DNA from: Branchiostoma lanceolatum
Lineage: Eukaryota > Chordata > Leptocardii > Amphioxiformes > Branchiostomatidae
Assembly: GCF_035083965.1 (NCBI RefSeq)
Contig: NC_089725.1
Coordinates: 24,251,925 to 24,315,924 of the forward strand
Direction of reading: 5' to 3'
Length of the DNA: 64,000 bases
Shown here in pieces: positions 25,601-46,500 of this stretch (its first letter is position 1; every line of letters begins with the position of its first letter). Both the position numbers and the translations under genes were made by a program. The notes below the pieces were generated by a model, which worked only from the letters and a program-made list of their open reading frames with translations, was not told the DNA's origin and searched no databases.

Positions 25601-26198
25601 TTCTTCTATGCAGCGCTTTTCAGTCACTGTCTCTCGTGTAAAATGAAAATGTTTTTGTGCAAAAGGTTTGGTCTGATCTTTTATTCTCTAACATAGCCAA
25701 TGATTGGAAAATTGAATTTGTTGTAGCTTTTTTAGGGAGAGGGGGACTAGGTTGACAGTGGGTTTCACGCTTCAGCTCGATAGAAACACACCTCCCGCTG
25801 CAGTGGGCGTGGTCCAGGAAGACCCCCCAATAAAAATCAGTCTGTGCGCATAACGCTGTCCACATACAGGGGTGTGCGTGCACGCGCCGCGCTCAGGGGC
25901 AGCAAACACCAGCCTGGGCCCCGGCCAGTCCACCCAGACACGGCCTGCGTCATACCGTGTGCAAACAGGGACACCATACCGACTACACAGCACGGCACGG
26001 CCAAGATCGGCCCTTTGGAGAAAATCAAAACTACGGAATAAGGATATCGCATGGACGATTAGTGAAAGTTGAAAATCTGATGGGCGGATTTACCTTGCGA
26101 AGGGCAGGCACGATCAGCCCGTGCCATTTGGGCGCGTTCTCCTCGCTGTCAAAGTCATACGTCAGAGCGTCGGTGATTGCTCCGGCCGCGGAATACAT
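1668..26198 (-). CDS. SOS: Son of sevenless (SOS) guanine nucleotide exchange factor, 26 coding exons, 3' end outside window
   Basis: SOS recruits to activated receptors through Grb2 and catalyses GDP/GTP exchange on Ras, and on Rac through its DH domain. Exons in coding order: 26094-26198, 19382-19581, 18844-18901, 17123-17206, 15555-15635, 14719-14820, 14484-14591, 14102-14245, 13605-13715, 13036-13134, 12706-12756, 12396-12472, 12003-12133, 11433-11618, 10702-10819, 9360-9443, 8754-8884, 7981-8185, 6006-6162, 5404-5505, 5004-5059, 4705-4804, 4247-4336, 3710-3802, 3137-3254, 1668-1840. All join in frame to 988 residues. Domains: histone fold (about 40-190), DH (about 200-365), PH (about 410-550, with HVFLFDGL), REM (about 553-690, with [11 protein letters not shown]) and Cdc25 (about 745-988, with [13 protein letters not shown] and [13 protein letters not shown]). 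The start is the first ATG ahead of [11 protein letters not shown], matching the family. The proline-rich Grb2-binding tail lies past the left edge. One donor (exon 7, GTCGGT) is weak. Confidence 0.96.
2309..2427. repeat. 22-bp tandem repeat, about 5.4 copies
   Basis: Five complete units of TTCCAAAGAGTGATTATTCAGC run from 2309 to 2418, followed by a partial unit. Units 2 and 3 are identical; units 1, 4 and 5 carry small changes. It lies in a SOS intron between the exons at 1668-1840 and 3137-3254 and has no coding potential. Confidence 0.9.
14905..15180 (-). repeat. two degenerate tandem copies of SOS exon 6 start with its acceptor
   Basis: Upstream (in the sense direction) of SOS exon 6 (14719-14820), the acceptor and first ~57 bases of that exon, plus flanking intron, are repeated at 14921-14977 and 15076-15132 (period about 156 bp). 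On the minus strand the copies read [19 protein letters not shown] and [19 protein letters not shown], against [19 protein letters not shown] in the real exon. Both keep a CAG acceptor. They diverge after this point into YKKI and have no equivalent of the exon donor, so they look like decayed partial duplications, not alternative exons. Confidence 0.85.
16108..16665. mobile_element. 558-bp foldback element flanked by TTTAAA/TTAA
   Basis: Two long inverted arms run from GGAAGCCAAAAGGTATGGTC at 16108 to its reverse complement ending at 16665. The arms extend about 200 bp each with scattered mismatches and include a GC-rich part with repeated GTGACGTCA-like motifs. Both ends abut TTTAAA, so the target site may be TTAA (piggyBac-like) or a longer palindrome; the palindromic flank makes this ambiguous. 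The unique centre holds a short minus-strand reading frame starting [20 protein letters not shown] and ending within the left arm. It sits in a SOS intron. Confidence 0.8.
19103..19337. mobile_element. hAT-like non-autonomous element, copy 1 (8-bp target duplication)
   Basis: A 235-bp copy of a family also seen at 30087-30310 and 31273-31520. The right end is GGAGACAGCCCTG; the left end is a decayed inverted match (AAGGTCTGTCTTCAGC). It is flanked by CAGCAGCT (19095-19102) and GAGCAGCT (19338-19345), 7 of 8 matching. Shared internal landmarks are GGGAGCCCATGTT and a run of T followed by TGTCCCAACAAG. It lies in SOS intron 2. Confidence 0.7.
20490..20575 (-). mobile_element. tRNA-derived SINE head
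   Basis: On the minus strand there is a tRNA-like segment with an intact B box, GGTTCGATTCC (complement of 20507-20517), and an A-box-like TAGCCTTGTGG (complement of 20550-20560), at normal pol III spacing. A complete tRNA cloverleaf is not evident and the sequence continues into non-tRNA DNA, so a SINE is more likely than a functional tRNA gene. It lies in SOS intron 1. Confidence 0.6.
21326..21840. mobile_element. foldback MITE, copy 1 (515 bp, exact 8-bp target duplication)
   Basis: Long inverted arms begin GGGTTGGGGTTTTGTTCGCG and end with a matching complement finishing ACCCGTTCCC. The element is flanked on both sides by GTGGGGAT (21318-21325 and 21841-21848). Arms contain repeated CGCG-rich blocks and two copies each of a CCCTTGGGAATAG motif. 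Only about 150 bp in the middle is not palindromic, including a CACACCAAACCA segment. It has no coding capacity. The 8-bp duplication fits hAT-type transposition (inference). It sits in SOS intron 1. Confidence 0.9.
22394..22896. mobile_element. foldback MITE, copy 2 (503 bp, exact 8-bp target duplication)
   Basis: This is a second copy of the element at 21326-21840, in the same orientation, 553 bp further along and clearly related throughout. It is flanked by CTTTAGTG (22386-22393 and 22897-22904). Terminal repeats are GGGTTGGGGTTTTG and CAAAACCCGTTCCC. It has inserted in or at the edge of a SINE-like repeat whose body continues at 22905. The different target duplications show that copies 1 and 2 are independent insertions, not a segmental duplication. 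Confidence 0.92.
22897..23045 (-). mobile_element. SINE body, related to the copy at 35.2-35.6 kb
   Basis: The segment AGTGCCTAATGGCACATAGG, followed by GGGAGGGG downstream, matches the SINE at 35235-35590. Here the sequence CACATAGGGCAGC is uninterrupted, whereas at 35.2 kb it is split by a small palindromic element. The tRNA-like head is degenerate (GGTTCTCACC in place of a B box). Confidence 0.55.
24013..25104. mobile_element. ~1.1-kb inverted-terminal-repeat element flanked by TA
   Basis: The ends are inverted copies of ACGTTGGGTAACATAAATTC, each immediately flanked by TA (24011-24012 and 25105-25106), which would fit a TA target duplication as in Tc1/mariner-like elements. The interior has short unrecognised reading frames and contains ATGGCGGCGGGAAAA near 24685, a YY1/E2F-like motif. 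No transposase signature is visible. It lies in SOS intron 1. Because ACGT is palindromic, the exact end position is uncertain by a few bases. Confidence 0.6.
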
Positions 26199-26580
26199 CG
26201 TACCGTCCGATCGTTGCCGTCCGCTCCGCTAATCTTTCATGTCGCTGCCGTTGTACGGAAGAAAACCCGAGCTGGAAAACCTGCTCGATCGGGGTGTCAG
26301 GCCCCCCAGTCAGCAGGAGCCATTGCACCGCGGGATTCCCAGATAGATGCACCTTCTTCCTGTCAGTCTCGGCGACACCAACGAGGAAGGGACATAGATA
26401 CTTACTGCAGGATCTTAGCGTTGGTACGGCATCGATGACTTCAAATTCGGGCTGAAACAGAAGGAGGGACGACTTCGAGAAAACGAAATCATGAAAATTT
26501 TCGTCTACGGCAAACAACCTCAGTGCGCAAGTGATTTTACCCACAATACTACAGGAGGTGCTATCTGACCCGGAAGTGTT
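26199..26580 (-). promoter_or_regulatory. SOS 5' leader and putative promoter
   Basis: A GC-rich stretch directly upstream of the SOS start codon. An ETS/GABP-type site ACCCGGAAGTG lies at 26568-26578. A possible splice donor, CCTGCA|GTAAGT on the minus strand, lies at 26405/26406. It could mark a 5' UTR exon, but I cannot identify a convincing acceptor between it and the start codon. No TATA box is seen. Confidence 0.4.
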
Positions 26581-28547
26581 TTTTTTTTTACGACTGGACT
26601 TTTCCTGCGATTCAGAAAAATGTTGCTAGAGGGCGCTCGTGTATTAAGTTACCGTCCAGGCCGTTAGGAATCCCATAGGATACTGTGGACCAATGTGATT
26701 TAGCCACGTAAGGGGCATTACCATTACTGCTAGTGTTTGTCCTAATTGATCATACAGAAATATGGACAAGGATTCACATTCACAATGTGATTAGAAATTA
26801 CACGATTACAAGTACTAACGTTAATAACTTACTTGGAATTAAAACAAAGAACTTTGGGCCTTGAATCTGTATGCGACACATCATCCTGCTATGTTGCAAC
26901 ACCTGTAATATTCCGACAACCTGAGGGCTTGCTGTGTCGTCCTTTCCAATACTTTTATGTGCATTCCCATTAATTAACGAGCCTTTGGGCATATCTGTGG
27001 CATTAATGAATTATGCAATATTACTTTACTTTCCAGACACAATATAGTAATGAAGGTCAATGACCTGTTGTCGACATGTCCCTCATCAAACCCTCATGTT
27101 TATACAACTTGTGCTCAGTCATACATGTTGTTCAGTCATACTAAAATACTGTCCATTCTATACTTCTGTGAATACTTCTTTCTTTCAAGACGAATACCTG
27201 GCAGGGGTATAATGTTGAACTAAAGGTCTTTCATCCATTCAATAAACTGTAAAATAAGATAACTATGAAAGAAGAAAAGCACAGAGAATTGTTTGTAGCA
27301 ACATAAGATTTACTGTAAAAAGACAGGGGACTGGCTACAGGAAGTTAGTGTTGATCTATACAGTGACACACTATCAATGATTTGTGTGTTACATGAAGAG
27401 ACATGAGGAATATTTTGGTCTTCATTTTTCGTTGCTCACATGGATGGCCTGACTCAGAGGCTAAAATTGCATACACAGTAAAGCAAGACAAAAGTTCTAC
27501 TAGCTCAACATGACCTTGTCATCTAGGCAACTGTTAATGTACAAATACATCAAGGGTAGACACTGCTTACTTTTACTAGTCAACATGAAAATTTAGTAAG
27601 ATGTAACTTTCTGTGTGAAATTCTGTACTGTGGTAACATGTTACTTGTACAAGAAGTAGCAGTCGCACCTCATACATAGCCACTACTTCCTTTCTACATG
27701 GCATCTTTTACATAACATAATATTCACAATTCCTGGTGCTTTCTGCATTGCACACCTGTCAGTTAAGCAATACAGTTTGTATCAGACACATCCCTAAGCA
27801 TGAAAACACATGAGACGCTTAAGTGTTGAGACATTCTTTCATGTAAAGAATCATTGATATTAATAAAATCGGACAGATGTCAAGACGGATAAATACAGGT
27901 ATTTTCCAAGTAGAGGTTTTGGTAAATGGGCTAGTAGTGGCCACACTTTTTAAGGGAGGGAGTTGTTAAAAATCGTGGCCACTACTAGCCCTCGACAGAA
28001 ACCTCTGCTTGGAGAATAAAATACAAGCAGTACAGAAGTCTCAGGTAAAACACAGTGACTTGAGAACAAACTTCGACTTTATCAAGAGATTACTGTATCT
28101 ACTTTAATTCTGTAGGAACACTGGCTTTTCGGAAAAATGTTGTGTTTGCTATTGTCTCCTACATCTATGTGTCTATCCAATTACATTCAGTAGATTTTTG
28201 TTGAATACTTATCTGAGCATCATATTTCATACATATAGGACCAGTTACAATTTAAGTTCACTTGCAGTCACAAGTGCTGAATGATGTAGTACATTGAATT
28301 TACAATACAGAAGATCTTTCATGGCCTAACTAAACAACTTCTGACAGCATCACGTAACTGTCAGGCCCAGAGAGGAAAAAACCCTGTCTCTTTCCCAATC
28401 AAAGAGTTCTGAGACAAGACTGAAATGGCCAGTTTCACAGCATGGTACACAGAAGTCCCTTATTGCCAAATCAGACCACTTTAGTGGTTATCCTATAGAC
28501 AGCAGCCTTTTGCTAAGAACTCCTTCTTATCTCCTCTACAGAGATTT
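26581..28547. other. intergenic region and SEC23 3' flank; no gene seen
   Basis: The sequence between the SOS 5' end and the SEC23 stop codon carries no exon I can recognise on either strand. The part near 28.5 kb is expected to be SEC23 3' UTR. It contains the small foldback at 27900-28018. Confidence 0.6.
27900..28018. mobile_element. 119-bp palindromic mini-element with 9-bp target duplication
   Basis: A near-perfect inverted repeat with ends TATTTTCCAAGTAGAGG and, on the complement, TATTCTCCAAGCAGAGG. The inner arm GGGCTAGTAGTGGCCAC is perfectly repeated. Flanks are AAATACAGG (27891-27899) and AAATACAAG (28019-28027), 8 of 9 matching. It lies just downstream of SEC23 and may be part of its 3' UTR. 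Confidence 0.75.
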
Positions 28548-39568
<11,021 letters not shown>

Positions 39569-39571
39569 TCA

Positions 39572-40512
39572 CTGCAGAAAAAAAGTACCATTCAAAATAA
39601 ATATGGCACCTCGATATATGTGTACTGTTAGGTACACATGTAAAGTAACTATAAGTCCATTCAACGTGTCAGGTCTAAGGTTCTTTTGTTATGAAAAGTA
39701 TTCCACGTTACCTGTGACACGTACTAAGAAAGTGTCACGGCAAAGCCACGTCGCCATGCCCCCCTCCCCACCGCCATACACTCCCTTGGTGATATACCGT
39801 ATCAAAAAAGACCAATCAAGTTTGACTGTTTCAGCACTTGTGACAGAACGCAAAATATGGTTGCCAAACAGTTTATACATGGATTTGTGTACTAACGTGT
39901 AGTAACGAAAGTGAACCGCTGTCGTGTACCGTTGGCCGTCTGCTAGTGAAAAGTGCCGTCTGTAAAAATTTATGCTTTGCGCTGACACAAGCAGCGCCGG
40001 TGGCTTGTTTCACAGTCAATTTGTTCACATATTCCGCCCTAATCAATAAAGAAGGACCTGGTAACGATACCCGACTAGTCATTAGTACATTTAGATCATG
40101 AATACTTACCTAAAGTCTACAAAACGCCGATCCGTGCTGATAGATCCACCCAAACCCGGAACGTCGTCGACGCGACCGGAAACGGAGCGATGCCACGTAG
40201 AAATCCAAGTCTCGTACCCAGCATGCAACAGCACTCAACTTGTCAAACCGTTTTATCGGCTTTTACAACACTTATCCACAAGAAAACTTAATCATAAGCA
40301 ACTATGTATCGTTTTTGATAGCTAAGGCTCACTTTGGTCTAAACTTTTCTTCAGAAACAGACGATAGTGACATTCGTGTACCTCTCGCAATTTGCGAGAT
40401 CATGGAAACGAGATTTCATTGACCTCGCTTTTTGACCTTTCAACTTTTGAACTTTATTCAAAATCGTGCGTAGTGTGATCATCAGAAAGACGACACTGCC
40501 CGTCCTTTCGTC
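39572..40512. promoter_or_regulatory. SEC23 5' UTR intron/exon and shared SEC23-DHTKD1 divergent promoter
   Basis: The SEC23 coding exon starts after an acceptor at 39571/39572 (minus strand TTTTTTTCTGCAG). A matching donor, CTTTAG|GTAAGTATT, lies at 40109/40110. This indicates a non-coding first exon running upward from 40110 in a CpG-containing stretch (GTCGTCGACGCGACCGG on the plus strand). The DHTKD1 start codon is at 40513, so both genes probably fire from the same ~300-bp interval. No TATA box is obvious. Confidence 0.6.
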
Positions 40513-43500
40513 ATGTTTAGGTGTTTGGGCATCCAGAAAATAATACAGACGCATGGAAAACGATGTAACGGTGCATTCTTATCGAGGGAGTATCATGCCA
40601 AACATGGTGTGTTCGGATATCGACCCAAGAAAGCCCCGAAAGAGGAGAAAGGTACCACAAAAACATCCGGTCCAAAGCAGCTACAATATCATATTGCACG
40701 CATCCATCATACACTACCTTAATATAGCAACCAAAGCATAATGCTGCATGCATGCAAAGTTGACGTTTTGTATTTTAGGTATCAACAAATAGGAAGAGCA
40801 CCTGTTACCTACTAATCTAAGGCAGCTTAGATAGAGTTTGCAAGATTATGGTATCCTAAGGTGTTATAATCCCACCCGTTACCCTTTCATTCTTATCCGG
40901 ATCCCTAGATCCAAGCTCACTATCATGAGAAAAATAACTCATTGCTATTTGTCAGTCTGGGACGGATGTCCAACAATTCGGACCATTGTCAAATGGGATT
41001 ATGGCTAATCATGCTAAGTAGGTCCAATACCTAGGGTGAGTCCTAACCCCAACCCAACTCCTAGGTTGAATCCTAACCCTAACAAATGGTGTTGGTCCAA
41101 GTTGACTGGTCCAAGTTCGTAACTTGATCGGATTCCCTCTGGCCCACGATGTTTCGTACCAAGTAACACCCAAATTATGTACCTCATACCCAGGTTATGC
41201 ATACACGCACAGATGGAAGCATGGCGTTCCTGCTGGAGTTTCAAGAATTTTGTTTGTTTGTTTGTTTCAGTCAGTAATGAGGCCATCCAGAACAGGATTC
41301 ACAATGCCAACTTACTTCGGCTGGTGTCTGCCTACAGAGACCATGGACACAAGAGGGCCAGGATTGATCCCCTGGGGCTGAATACCATTGAGTATGTACT
41401 ACGTGTAGAAAACTTAGTTACATCTTTTACATTTGTGCTTTGCCGTCTCAAGGTAGCAGCACACAGTATTTATCCGCGACCCCTGGAGTCTGACATAGCA
41501 GTAAAAAGGTAGTGCGCCCTAAATCTTGAACTGTTTCTAAATCTAAGCACTTCAACGTGAAAGCAAGCAAGGCACAAACTTTACTGTATGGTAGTATGAT
41601 AAGTTGGCTTTTAGATCGTATGAATGAGATTGTGAGGTTTGCCCATTTGGCGTATAAATGCATGCGACCTTTACGTCCGACTGCCTTGCAATTTAAAGGT
41701 GGTTGTCAAAATGTAAAAAAAAACAATTTGGGGGGGGGGTTCAGTTATTTTGTAGATTGTACTCTCAACTTTAACATATTTGTTTGTCATTCTTCTCTAG
41801 TGCACCCTACTATGATTTTATCAGTGTCCATGTCAGTCTGTAGTCCTGAACAGTAGAAATCCCCAAAGGCCGAAGACTGTGGTCTGCTACCTCAATGATC
41901 ATTCTACTGATGAGAATATGGCACTATTTGTCCATTTCATTTCCAGCCTGCTGATCAGAAGGTGTCATGTTTTCTTTTTCAGGGAGATAGAGTCCCTGAA
42001 TCCAGAACTGTATGGATTTTCTAGTCAAGAATCCACAAGTCTTGATCTACAAGGTTTGCTGATACATGTATCAATATACAATGTAACATACATGTAGTAT
42101 AAAGTAATATGATATGATATGATTTATTGAAATATTATAGAAGCTCAATGATGTTTTATCTATACCAACAATATTTTGTTTGGATACAGTAGTTGTGATA
42201 ATCTTATGGAGGTGCTTGTATTCTAATTTGCATTTCAGATCAGATCTGCAATATAATAACACATTGCACAAAAAAAAGACTCTTAACCCCAAGGTTTCAT
42301 GTAGTACTAGTAGTCAAGGAACTTGAGTTAGATGACATCTTGGTACATTTCTTCTTTCCTCAGGTATTCTACATGACTGGAAGGAATCAGCCACTATCAC
42401 TGATGTCCTTAAGCGTCTAGAAGATATATACTGTGGTCCTCTGGCAGTTGAATTCCATCAACTGGCCGTAAGTATTAGATTGTCAAGAGGATTGGAAAGA
42501 AAGCCTAATTACTAAAGCTTTTCTTTGTATCTTCGAATGCCCAGTTCAAAAGAAGGACATATGGTATAATCATTTCATATGGCTCCAGGTGTTTGTTTGT
42601 TTTCAATGTGTCAGTTTAGATGGCATCAACAGATAACAGAATCAGTAATTAGTCAATGTAAGATTTGATGGTAAGAGGTGTAAAATGGGAAGGGACGGTT
42701 CACTAAGCTTGGTGTCTAATCAAGTACAGTTCTTAAGTCAACAAAATGGAATACAAACAGCTGTAGATGATCCTCCTAAGCATTAATCAGTTGAGTATTA
42801 TGAAGGTGCCAAAAAACACTAAACTCTCTATGAATATATGTTTTCAGACTGAAGAAGAGAAAGAGTGGTTCTCAAGGCAGTTAGAACAGCATCATGAAAA
42901 GGCACTTCCTGTTGACAGGAAAAAAGAGCTTGCTAAAATACTTCTAGAATCTCAGGTAAGTTGAAAAAGCTTGTGGTGGTTTCAGTGAGTTCAAAGTAGA
43001 AATTATATGCATGTTTTGAACTTATCTATGTATCACATTTGCAGGTACTTTCAGTGACAGAGTATATTTTATGTCTGTTGGCAGGATACTACAATCTGTT
43101 ATGATATCTATTGATTCCTCTAGGTGTTTGACAACTTCATGGCAACAAAATTTACCACAGTGAAGCGGTATGGAGGGGAGGGAGCTGAAGCCATGATGGG
43201 CTTCTTTGACCAGGTCTTCAGACAAGCTGCTGAAGGTAACTTATGAATCTGGTGTCGTGGAGGCAAAGTACCTTTTTTATTTCATATTTTACAGTTAAAC
43301 TTAAAAATGACAGGATCTATCATAGTCTTGATACATGTTTATAAGGCTCTTGACCACCTTTTTTATTATATTTTATTTGAACAAAACATTTGTGTGTTAG
43401 TTACTATTTACCCTTTGTTTATTACATTTGTGAACCATAGAACCCTAACTCCATTAAGTTCGTGGGAATTTCAATTTAATGATAGGGAGAAAATGGGTCG

Positions 43501-46500
43501 TTTCGGTGGTTTTAAGTTTGGGTTAAAACAAAGGGGTAGGCGGGCAGAAGATAGAAGAAGCATTTTCATTCACTGCAAAAACCGTGAACATATAACCACC
43601 ACAATAATGTCTGCATTTACAGTATATTTGTGTGACACAATCTAGATGGCATCCAGGACATTGTTCTTGGCATGCCCCACCGGGGAAGGCTGAACCTGCT
43701 GGCAGGAATGCTGAACATCTCCCCAGAACTTCTCTTCAGGAAGATGAGAGGAATGCCGGAGTTTCCTGATGGTGTGCAGGGGTCTGGAGATGTGCTCTCA
43801 CACCTCAGTAAGCTGCTCTGGTTCTAAGTCTGTACCTATAGTAACATATCAGTATTGCTAAGTTTTTATTTATTTTAGACAGGTCAATCTGATTGATGAA
43901 TACACAGTCTATGTTCATGTTGATATCATAAACAAGCATACTGTGGGAACAGTTTATAGCTTACGGCATATCTGTATCTGTATCTGTTTATCTGGTATAA
44001 CCACCCTTCGGCGTAACACTCCAGCTTCGCAGGCACGCTGCAGCAGCTGCTTATAATACACTGAATGACCTGTCATGCTTATCCTTTGCACATTTTGAAG
44101 TATACAGTAACTCTTGTTCCAGAATTGATGGAATACTGTATGTGACCATGTACATTGTATTTATTTCTCTCAGCTGCTTCCACTGACTTGCAATATGAGG
44201 ATAAGTCCATCCATGTCACAATGATACCCAACCCCTCACACTTAGAGGTGAGTTCTGTGTGTTTTTACACATTGTCCAAATGCTAAGCTAAAAGTATCAT
44301 GCCATAGTTACAGCACATCATGGCTAAGATAATGGAGAAGTCTGAGCATTTCTTTTAATGTAATCTGTGATGCCTTTTCTGTGTGTAAAGAGGGGCTTGA
44401 TGTTGACTTATCTCCTTCTCTCCACCCCACCCTGTCCAGGCCTGTAACCCAGTAGCAGCAGGTAAGACCCGGGCCGCCCAGCTGCACCTGAAGGAGTGGG
44501 ACTACTCAGAGGAGGAGGACGACAGCCAGCGGGGAGACAAGGTGCTCTGTCTGCAGATCCATGGAGATGCTGCCTTTACCTCACAGGTGTGTGGGATGAT
44601 AAGTTTGTAAAGGGAATGTCAGTGTTCTTTTAAATGTGTTGTTTTTTTTCAAGTGATTTTTTTTCAGATGTTTAAACTGAATTATCAGTACTGATGTCTT
44701 TTTTTTAATGCTGCACTAACTTATGCAATCATGTTGACTTAAGTATGCTTGTAAAGGTATTATACAAAAGGTGATGTGCCTCATCTGTACATCCTTGGTG
44801 TGTTGACTATTACAGGGTGTGGTGGCAGAAACTCTGGGTCTGGCCGATCTGCCTCACTACCATGTGGGAGGCTCAGTACATTTCATTGCCAACAATCAGC
44901 TGGGCTTCACCACTGATGCAAAAAGGGGGAGGTAGGCTTGACATTTGCTATTTCAAATACATCTTTTACTTCTTTCTTAAGCTTTTTGTATTCAAGGTAT
45001 ATTATGTATTATGATTGGGCTTCTCCATATTCAAAGGTCATCAGAAACTCATATTTGAACTGTTGGTAATAGGCTACTAGGAAATAATTCTGTTTCAGTA
45101 TAGCATACTAGTAGTCTGCAATGTTGTTTGTGTGAAAAGAATGTGTCCCCTGTGAGATGCTAGCTAGATAAGATGTTCAGATCATTCAAATAATTGTCTC
45201 AATGAAAATAACTTATTTTTCTGGTACATAACTTTGCAGATCAAGTCGTTACAGCAGTGACATTGCCAAAATGATTGACTGTGCAGTCATACATGTCAAT
45301 GGGGACTACCCAGAGGTAAGATTCAATTGTACTCTTTCATGCATTTTCCAAACCATCTGATTATGTTAATCATTGGCTGAATCATGTAACCTTAGATGCT
45401 TTTTATGTAAATAAAGTGTTTATAGTATGGATCCTGAGTTCTGATCAGCAGCAAAGAAAATCCACCTGGTGTGGAGAACACACAGTTACTGGGTGGTGGG
45501 TACATGTATGTGCTATTTATAGTCATTGTATTTCCCTTTAATCATGAATTGTCTTTCCTTTGATTGTGACAGGAAGTCATCAAGGCAGCCAGGCTGGCCA
45601 TGTCCTACAGACAGACCTTCCGCAAGGATGTTGTAGTGGACATGCTGTGTTTCAGGAGGTGGGTGTATGTAACAATAATATAGTGTGTACATCTGGCACT
45701 CTGGTGCTGTGGACTGCCAAAACCATCTTGTATACTTGTAGATTACTCAAAACCCCCTCCTTTTGAATCTATGTATACTAACAAACTTGTAGTGCATTTT
45801 TATTTAGTCATTGTAACAGGGTGCATGTGCACTTTATTGTAATATAGCTGATTTCCTTTTACATTCCAAGATTTCCTTAGGATGACGTCTTGATTAACAC
45901 CCTCTTCTAAGAAAGCTGGCTTTGGCGTTTTATGTCATGATATGTGGTATCAATGCTTACTACTATACTGGTGATATTTTCTCAGATGGGGGCACAATGA
46001 GTTGGATGACCCGTCCTTCACACAGCCCAACATGTACAAAATCATCAGGAGGAGGTACGACACAGGGAAGAGTGTTCCTGACGTTTATGCTGATCAACTT
46101 GTGGTAATGATCCTGTACACTTTATCAACAATTACATGTATCTGGCATACCACACTCAAAATGTAACACTCCTCTTATCTGCATTTCCTGTAAACATTCT
46201 ATCGACATTCTATCAAATCTCAAGAAGGAGATAGTTGATATCTGCCAGAAAATTAAGGTGCTAAGTACATGTGTGAAGGTTGTTTCAAGCAACCGCTGCA
46301 TCGAAATAATCTATTGCTGATAGAGGAATAGCCATGAAGTTTTGTAACTCCTTTGTTGCAGAGTGATGGCATGGTTACAAAAGAAGAGATTGGTAAGATC
46401 AATGCTGACTGCATGACAAAGCTTGGAGAGCACTTCCAAAAGCTGGAAAGTTTCCCACCACAGGCCAGACATCTTCAGAAACAGTGGACAGGACTTGTTC

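Noticed and set aside
26155..26544. A 129-codon minus-strand frame at the SOS 5' end
   Set aside because: It overlaps the first SOS coding exon in another frame, has no recognisable domain, and includes a likely splice donor.
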